A stretch of 64,000 bases of DNA from the NCBI RefSeq assembly GCF_947259555.1, contig NZ_CAMYMD010000019.1:1-64000 (forward strand), read 5' to 3'. A program made the position numbers and the translations under genes. The notes below the pieces were generated by a model. It saw nothing but the letters and a program-made list of their open reading frames with translations. It was not told the origin of the DNA and made no database searches. This document shows, in pieces, positions 58,940 through 64,000 of this stretch. This DNA comes from an uncultured Roseovarius sp. GTDB lineage: Bacteria > Pseudomonadota > Alphaproteobacteria > Rhodobacterales > Rhodobacteraceae. Numbering within the stretch: the first letter of the stretch is position 1; the number at the start of each line of letters is the position of its first letter.

Positions 58940-59107
58940 TTACTTGATCTTGCCTTCCTTGTACTCGACATGCTTGCGCACCACGGGATCGTACTTTCGT
59001 ACGGTCATCTTTTCGGTCATCGTGCGTGCGTTTTTCTTGGTCACGTAGAAATGGCCCGTGCCCGCGGTCGAGTTCAGACGGATCTTGATGGTCGTCGGCT
59101 TCGCCAT
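58940..59107 (-). CDS. rpmG: 50S ribosomal protein L33
   Basis: 55 residues, complete, from ATG 59,107 with AGGAGA upstream. The sequence [18 protein letters not shown], then [15 protein letters not shown] and [18 protein letters not shown], is the standard proteobacterial L33. It lacks the zinc-binding Cys pairs, so this is the zinc-independent form. It has its own terminator. Confidence 0.97.
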   Translation of the reverse strand: MAKPTTIKIRLNSTAGTGHFYVTKKNARTMTEKMTVRKYDPVVRKHVEYKEGKIK

Positions 59108-59244
59108 TGGTTATCTCCTGCGCCGGGCAATCGGCTCGCCCGTGAATATCTCATGAAGTCTGCCTTTTACCGACGCGCGCGACCGAGTCAACCGCGATTG
59201 TCGTATCAGGCCGGGATTTCCTTGTTCAGGTGCCCTATGGCCTC

Positions 59245-59856
59245 TCAGTTCTGCGACAGACGGGTGGGCTGACGATAGAAATGATGCACGCCGATGGTCG
59301 CGGTGCGCGGCAGGCGGCTCGCCCAGCGCGGATTGACGGCGCGGGTGTGATAATGCGTGGCCCCATTGGTGAGATGCCGCGGCGCACCATCGACCATCAA
59401 ACGTGCGACCTTGCCGACCTTACGAAAGGCGTCGGGTTCGGCGATGACCTCTTTGTGGCCGTCGCAGGTATAGGTGAACTGACACTGAAACTTGCGGCCC
59501 GTGCCCTGATGGATCACGTCACAGACCGTGTCGGGGTAATACGCGTCGTCGACCCGGTTCAGGATGACCTCGGCCACCGCGAATTGACCCTTGATGCTCT
59601 CGCCGCGCGCCTCGAAATAGAGCGCCTCGGCCAGGCACCGCCACTGCGCGCCGCCCTTGGCGGGTTCTTGATTGGCCAGCCATGCGGGGGAATAGCTGAT
59701 TTCGGTCTCGGGTCGGCTGAGATAGCTGGCCATGCGATCGCCCGAAATCGAGCGCAATGCGCGCATTTCCTGTTCCATCAACCGGGTCACCGGGGTATCG
59801 GCCAAGACCGGCCCCGCCATGACCGCCATCGCCGCTGCGAGTGCAATCCGTTTCAT
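59245..59856 (-). CDS. secreted cell wall hydrolase, SleB type
   Basis: 203 residues from ATG 59,856 with AGGAGAG upstream. Signal peptide MKRIALAAAMAVMAGPVLA. The catalytic domain (Hydrolase_2) has CLAEALYFEARGESIKGQ with the active-site Glu, then VAEVILNRVDD, CQFTYTCDG, and ATHYHTRAVNPRWA. SleB-type enzymes cleave peptidoglycan glycan strands; alphaproteobacterial homologues act in the periplasm. Confidence 0.88.
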   Translation of the reverse strand: MKRIALAAAMAVMAGPVLADTPVTRLMEQEMRALRSISGDRMASYLSRPETEISYSPAWLANQEPAKGGAQWRCLAEALYFEARGESIKGQFAVAEVILNRVDDAYYPDTVCDVIHQGTGRKFQCQFTYTCDGHKEVIAEPDAFRKVGKVARLMVDGAPRHLTNGATHYHTRAVNPRWASRLPRTATIGVHHFYRQPTRLSQN

Positions 59857-60021
59857 CCAAGCTCTCCTGACCGGTGGGCGCGGGGCCCACTGCATCGCGG
59901 GGTCATAGCCAAAACGGCGCGATGCGTCCAGCCCGCCGCCCGGGCGGGCACAGGCCTGCGGTCTTTCGTGTCGCAACACGCGGTGTAATTTATCCGGATG
60001 TTGCGCGGTGGGCGGATTTAC

Positions 60022-62562
60022 CTACTCGATTTTGTCCCGCGCGGTCAGCTGTGCGGCAGCAAGTCGCGCCACCGGGACACGGAAGGGCGAGCATGAAACG
60101 TAGTTGAATCCGGCCTCACGACAAAACGCGATTGATTCGGGGTTGCCGCCATGCTCTCCGCAGATCGACAGCGAGATGTCGGGATTGACCGCGCGCCCCC
60201 GCTCGGCACCGATCTTGAGCAGCTCGCCCACCCCGTCGATATCGAGCATGTGAAACGGATCTTCGGGATAGACACCCTGCTGCACGTAATCCGACATGAA
60301 CCGCCCCGCGTCGTCGCGCGACAGGCCATAGGTCATCTGGGTCAAATCATTGGTGCCAAAGCTCAGGAACGAGACGAGATGCGCAAACTCGCCCGCCCGC
60401 AGCGCCGCGCGCGGTGTCTCGACCATGACGCCGAGCCGATAGGCGAAATCAAGCCCGGTCTCGTTGCGCACGGCGGCAGCGACGGCGTCGACCCGCGTCT
60501 TGACAAGCTCCACCTCGCGCTTGGCGCTGACCAGCGGGATCATGATCTCGGGCACCACCGGCGCGCCCTCGCGGCTGGCCTCCAGCGTCGCCTCGAAGAT
60601 GGCCCGTGCCTGCATGTCGTAGATCTCGGGCACGGTGATGCCAAGGCGCACGCCGCGCATGCCGAGCATCGGATTGTATTCGCCCAGTGCCTCGACCCGT
60701 CGGGTCACGTCAGACAGCGGCAGGTCGAGCGCCTCGGCCAGTTGCAGGTGGCCTACCCGGTCGGTGGGCAGGAATTCGTGCAAGGGCGGGTCAAAGAGGC
60801 GGATACAGACCGGCAGCCCCTGCATGATCCGAAAGAGATTGGCCAGATCCTCACGCTGCATCGGCAAAAGGCGTTCGAGCACGGCGGCGCGGTCCTCGCT
60901 GCCATCGGCAAAGATCATCTCGCGCATCACCGTCAGCCGTTCGGTATCGAAGAACATGTGCTCTGTCCGGCACAGGCCGATGCCGCGCGCGTTGAATTTG
61001 CGCGCCACTTCGGCGTCGATCGGCGTATCGGCATTCGCACGCACCGCGATATCGCGCACATTGTCGGCCCAGCTCATCAGGGTCTGAAAGGAATCGTCGC
61101 GCGCGGCCTCCAGCAACGGCGTCTCACCGGCCAGAACCAGCCCGCCGGTGCCGTCGATGGTGATCAGATCACCGGCCTTGACCACCCGTCCATCCGGCAT
61201 GGTCAGCTGCTTGCGCCGGGTCTGAAAGTGAATTTCGGAGGCGCCGACCACGCAAGGCAGGCCGATGCCGCGCCCGATCACCGCGGCATGGCTGGTCATG
61301 CCGCCGCGCTCTGTCAGCACGCCCGTTGCCGCGTGCATGCCGCGGATATCCTCGGGGCTGGTCTCGCGCCGCACCAGAATGCAAGGCTCGCCCCGCGATT
61401 GCGCCGCCTGCGCCTCTGCGGCGGAAAACACCACCCGGCCAGAAGCCGCCCCCGGGCTCGCGGCAATGCCGCGCGCCAGCACGTCGCGCTCGGCCTCCGG
61501 GTCGACCTGCCGGTGCAGCAACTCGTTGAGCGCGCGCGGCTCGATGCGCAAGAGCGCCTCTTCCCTGGAGATGATCCCGTCTTCGGCCAGGGCCACCGAG
61601 ATCGCCACCGCCGCGCGCCCGTTGCGCGCCACGCGCAGCCCGTCGAGCAGCCAGACCTTGCCGTTCTCGATGGTGAACTCGGCCTGCATCTCCTCGCGCA
61701 AATGCTCGCGCATGAGCGCGGTATAGGCCTTGATCTCGTCAAACGCCTCCGGCGCCAGCTCCTCGAGCGATGGCCCGCGCGTGTCGCGTTCGAGATAGAG
61801 CGCATCCGCGCCGCGTTCGAGCGCGTCGCGGCCCTGGCTCTGGCTCAGGTAGCGCCCGGTGATCTGGCGCGCGCCGGTCTGGCTGTTGACCAGTTGCATG
61901 ACCCCCGAGCCACATTCGCCCTGCCCCAGCCCCAGCGCCAGCTCCTGTACCACGAGCCCCAGCCCGGCATCCGCCGGGGCGCCCTTGGCCTGCCGCAAGA
62001 GGCGCGCGGTCGTGCCCTCCCACGCGCGCGCCATCGAGCGCAGCACCTCGGTCAACTGCTTGCCGGGGTCTTGGGGGAATTCTTCTTCGGTCTCGGATTC
62101 ATAGGCCTTGAGCGCCTGCCCGAGCCCGCGCATCGGGTCTTCGTCGACATCCTCGAAGATATCAGGATCGAGCCGCGCGACGTGGATCGCATAGGCCTGA
62201 ACGAAGCGCAGATAGATATCAGAGGCCGCCTGCTTGCCGATCCGTTCGGACAGATCGGCGAACCGCGCATCATTGATGCCGATGTTGAGCACCGCGCCCG
62301 GCCCGCCCCAATCGGGGTCTTCCGACGACGGGCGCACGCAAAGGAGCGGTCCCTCGCCGAACGGCGCGAGCAGCCGATCCATATCCGGCAGCTCCCCCGC
62401 GGCAATCCGGTGCACCGCCTCGAACGACAGTGCGATGGTGCGCGGCACGGGCAGGTCAAGCCGGACAAGACGCTGCAAGCACTTGGCGCGACCGCCATGG
62501 GTGTTGGCCCGCACAGGCGAGGACGGGGTGATCAGGGTGATATGCTGGTCGTCTTGCTGCAC
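60022..62562 (-). CDS. ppdK: pyruvate, phosphate dikinase
   Basis: 846 residues from GTG 62,562, with AAAGGAAAGG upstream; the frame is open further but through repeat DNA. An N-terminal nucleotide-binding domain is followed by the phosphohistidine domain with GVLTERGGMTSHAAVIGRG, then the PEP/pyruvate TIM barrel with TEHMFFDTERLTVMREMI and FGTNDLTQMTYGLSRDD, and CGEHGGNP. The length is a little under the usual 880. It interconverts pyruvate and PEP using ATP and phosphate. It lies alone between a SleB gene and glyS. Confidence 0.92.
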   Translation of the reverse strand: MQQDDQHITLITPSSPVRANTHGGRAKCLQRLVRLDLPVPRTIALSFEAVHRIAAGELPDMDRLLAPFGEGPLLCVRPSSEDPDWGGPGAVLNIGINDARFADLSERIGKQAASDIYLRFVQAYAIHVARLDPDIFEDVDEDPMRGLGQALKAYESETEEEFPQDPGKQLTEVLRSMARAWEGTTARLLRQAKGAPADAGLGLVVQELALGLGQGECGSGVMQLVNSQTGARQITGRYLSQSQGRDALERGADALYLERDTRGPSLEELAPEAFDEIKAYTALMREHLREEMQAEFTIENGKVWLLDGLRVARNGRAAVAISVALAEDGIISREEALLRIEPRALNELLHRQVDPEAERDVLARGIAASPGAASGRVVFSAAEAQAAQSRGEPCILVRRETSPEDIRGMHAATGVLTERGGMTSHAAVIGRGIGLPCVVGASEIHFQTRRKQLTMPDGRVVKAGDLITIDGTGGLVLAGETPLLEAARDDSFQTLMSWADNVRDIAVRANADTPIDAEVARKFNARGIGLCRTEHMFFDTERLTVMREMIFADGSEDRAAVLERLLPMQREDLANLFRIMQGLPVCIRLFDPPLHEFLPTDRVGHLQLAEALDLPLSDVTRRVEALGEYNPMLGMRGVRLGITVPEIYDMQARAIFEATLEASREGAPVVPEIMIPLVSAKREVELVKTRVDAVAAAVRNETGLDFAYRLGVMVETPRAALRAGEFAHLVSFLSFGTNDLTQMTYGLSRDDAGRFMSDYVQQGVYPEDPFHMLDIDGVGELLKIGAERGRAVNPDISLSICGEHGGNPESIAFCREAGFNYVSCSPFRVPVARLAAAQLTARDKIE

Positions 62563-62892
62563 TGCGGCACCTTTCCTTTGTCCGCACCATACGCCCGATG
62601 GCACACAAGGCAAGGGAAAGGATAGCAGATCTGTGACAGGGCGAGGATGAGGCACGGGGCGGCGGGGGTTTGGTCTGGAGCGATCATCGGATTGAAGCAC
62701 CCTGCGCGAAACGCGGCCCAACGGGCCGCCGCGCATCGTCGCGCCGCCCCCCGGCGCGGCGATTTGGCTGCAACCTGTTCTGCGCTCGGGTCTTTTTCGG
62801 GTTTGGCTGGCATAAAGCGCTGCCAGACCAGCGTTGGATCGCCACACCGCGGCACGACGCTGCGCGGCTTAAACCTATGGCGGCAAACCGCC
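62563..62892. other. ppdK-glyS intergenic region with dispersed repeat
   Basis: No gene is supported. Most of 62,688-62,850 is occupied by the second copy of the dispersed repeat also found at 47,832-47,995. The ppdK promoter should lie in the 62,565-62,690 part. Confidence 0.5.
62688..62850. repeat. dispersed ~160-base repeat, copy B (inverted relative to copy A)
   Basis: It shares the exact 20-mer GGCGATTTGGCTGCAACCTG (62,758-62,777) and AGCGTTGGATCGCC with the reverse complement of 47,832-47,995. Its leftward translation contains WRSNA, LYASQTRK and GCSQIA, matching pieces of the peptide encoded by copy A. Confidence 0.65.
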
Positions 62893-64000
62893 CTACCCCT
62901 CTACGCGGGTGAGGTCGGCGGCCTGCAGGCAGATGGTGCGGATACGGCTGAGCAGGTTGAGGCGGTTGCGGCGCAGCACCTGATTGTAGACATTGACCTG
63001 CACCGCCTCGAAAAACGCATCGACGGCCGGGCGCAGGGCGGCCATGGCGCGCATCGCCCCGGCGAAATCCTCGGTCTTGAGGGCGGCGGCAATCTGCGGC
63101 TCTGCGGTGTCGAGGGCGGCGAAAAGCGCCTTTTCCTCGTCGGTCTCGGCGAATTTCACATCCGCGCCGAAGGAGTATTCGACGCCGTCCTTTTCCTCGG
63201 CCTGTGTGAGGATGTTGTTGGCCCGCTTGAAGCCCTGCAACAGGTTCTCACCATCATCGGTGCTCAGGAACGCCCCGAGCGCGCGGGCGCGGTGGACGAG
63301 CAGGGTGAGGTCGTCATTGCCCTCCATCGCAAGGCAGGCGTCGATCACGTCATGGCGGATACCCTCGTCCTTGAGATGGACCTTGAGACGGTCGTGGAGG
63401 AAGGCGAGGAGGTCGTTGGTTTTCTTTGGACTACCAGCAAAAACTTCATCGGCTAGCGTTTGTGCCGCAGCGCGACGTTCGTCAAACGTCAGATCATCCG
63501 ATTTAATCGCGCGCGCAAGATAATCAATTACTTGCGGATCTTTCCAGTGGTCGCGTTCATACAACAAACCTTCGGGCCAGGAGAGCCATCTCTCGTCAAA
63601 TATTTCGTCCATGTCTGCGTGCGAACGAAGACTGTCCGCCTCGTTTCGCGTGATCGCGGTTCGAATAAGATCGCATAGCAAAACACGCAACCCATTCCCC
63701 AACACCAACCGAATTACCCCCAAAGCCGCGCGGCGCAGCGCGTAGGGGTCTTTCGAGCCGGTGGGCTTCTCGTCAATCGCCCAGAACCCGGTCAGCGTGT
63801 CGATCTTGTCGGCCAGCGCCACGGCGACCGAGACCGGGGCGAAGGGCACGGCGTCGCCCGGCCCCAGCGGCTTGTAATGCTCCTCGCAGGCCTCGGGCAC
63901 GCCATCGTCATGGCCTGCGGCCTGTGCGTAATAGCGGCCCATCAGCCCCTGCAATTCGGGGAATTCGCCGACCATTTCGGATTGCAGATCGGCCTTGGCC
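62893..64000 (-). CDS. glyS: glycyl-tRNA synthetase beta subunit (3' part)
   Basis: About 369 C-terminal residues; the start lies beyond the window. The frame runs in from the right edge with KADLQSEMVGEFPELQGLMG, then YYAQAAGHDDGVPEACEEHY and FAPVSVAVALADKIDTLTGFW, all standard GlyS. The end is the DALR-type anticodon-binding domain (LAALRPAVDAFFEAVQVNVY). Together with GlyQ it forms the bacterial alpha2beta2 enzyme. Confidence 0.94.
   Translation of the reverse strand, partial: AKADLQSEMVGEFPELQGLMGRYYAQAAGHDDGVPEACEEHYKPLGPGDAVPFAPVSVAVALADKIDTLTGFWAIDEKPTGSKDPYALRRAALGVIRLVLGNGLRVLLCDLIRTAITRNEADSLRSHADMDEIFDERWLSWPEGLLYERDHWKDPQVIDYLARAIKSDDLTFDERRAAAQTLADEVFAGSPKKTNDLLAFLHDRLKVHLKDEGIRHDVIDACLAMEGNDDLTLLVHRARALGAFLSTDDGENLLQGFKRANNILTQAEEKDGVEYSFGADVKFAETDEEKALFAALDTAEPQIAAALKTEDFAGAMRAMAALRPAVDAFFEAVQVNVYNQVLRRNRLNLLSRIRTICLQAADLTRVEG

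Noticed and set aside
60151-62625. 824-codon open frame antisense to ppdK
   Set aside because: Same artefact; the composition is typical of antisense of high-GC genes and no family motif is seen.

Overview
The window is a stretch of chromosome from an alphaproteobacterium, almost certainly a marine-type Rhodobacterales (Roseobacter group). The GC content is high. The gene orders trpG-trpD-trpC-moaC-moeA, pyrH-frr-uppS-cdsA-dxr-rseP and mraZ-rsmH-ftsL-ftsI-murE-murF-mraY are the housekeeping layouts of that order. A form I carbon monoxide dehydrogenase cluster and an extended dcw leader fit the same group. All calls rest on reading the sequence and on family knowledge; no database search was run.

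Region 1 (1-17,780) is accessory DNA. It opens with a tightly packed four-gene operon behind a sigma70-like promoter: a subtilisin-fold protein whose catalytic serine is replaced by threonine, a trypsin-like protease with an N-terminal helical domain and a C-terminal NTPase-like domain, a 1082-residue STAND-type NTPase, and a fusion of a trypsin-like protease to a DRGH-type DNA/RNA non-specific endonuclease. This looks like a protease-relay immune system (sensor NTPase, proteases, nuclease effector) and is the most interesting item in the window. After it come a headless large serine recombinase, IS3 remnants bracketing a cyclic-nucleotide-binding membrane protein and a MATE transporter, a FecR/CHASE2 adenylate cyclase pair, an IS256 remnant and a tyrosine-integrase fragment that abuts the 3' end of tRNA-Ser(GCU). 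The arrangement is that of a decayed genomic island at a tRNA gene.

Region 2 (17,870-24,370) has degraded metabolic genes (aldehyde dehydrogenase joined to an LLM flavin oxidoreductase fragment, and a broken LysR regulator) followed by an intact RND efflux pair.

Region 3 (24,370-37,700) is housekeeping: an RluE-type pseudouridine synthase, a PEBP-like secreted protein, a YibQ-type protein, the trp/moa operon, and the isoprenoid, phospholipid, ribosome-recycling and UMP-kinase operon, then miaA.

Region 4 (37,700-45,800) is coxMSLDEFG, which encodes the structural subunits and maturation factors of form I (AYRCSFR-type) aerobic CO dehydrogenase, preceded by a tandem repeat and palindrome that could be its operator. 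Convergent to it is a GlcG/HbpS-like gene with the remains of a malate synthase G gene.

Region 5 (45,800-64,000) holds a membrane-anchored TPR protein between palindromic repeats, the dcw cell-wall/division cluster transcribed leftwards with a roughly 400-base leader that resembles the UpsM leader of Rhodobacter, a PepSY protein, a small DUF2946-like protein, a GNAT acetyltransferase, rpmG with a clear terminator, a SleB-type hydrolase, pyruvate phosphate dikinase and the 3' part of glyS. A roughly 160-base dispersed repeat occurs twice, upstream of ppdK and downstream of mraY.
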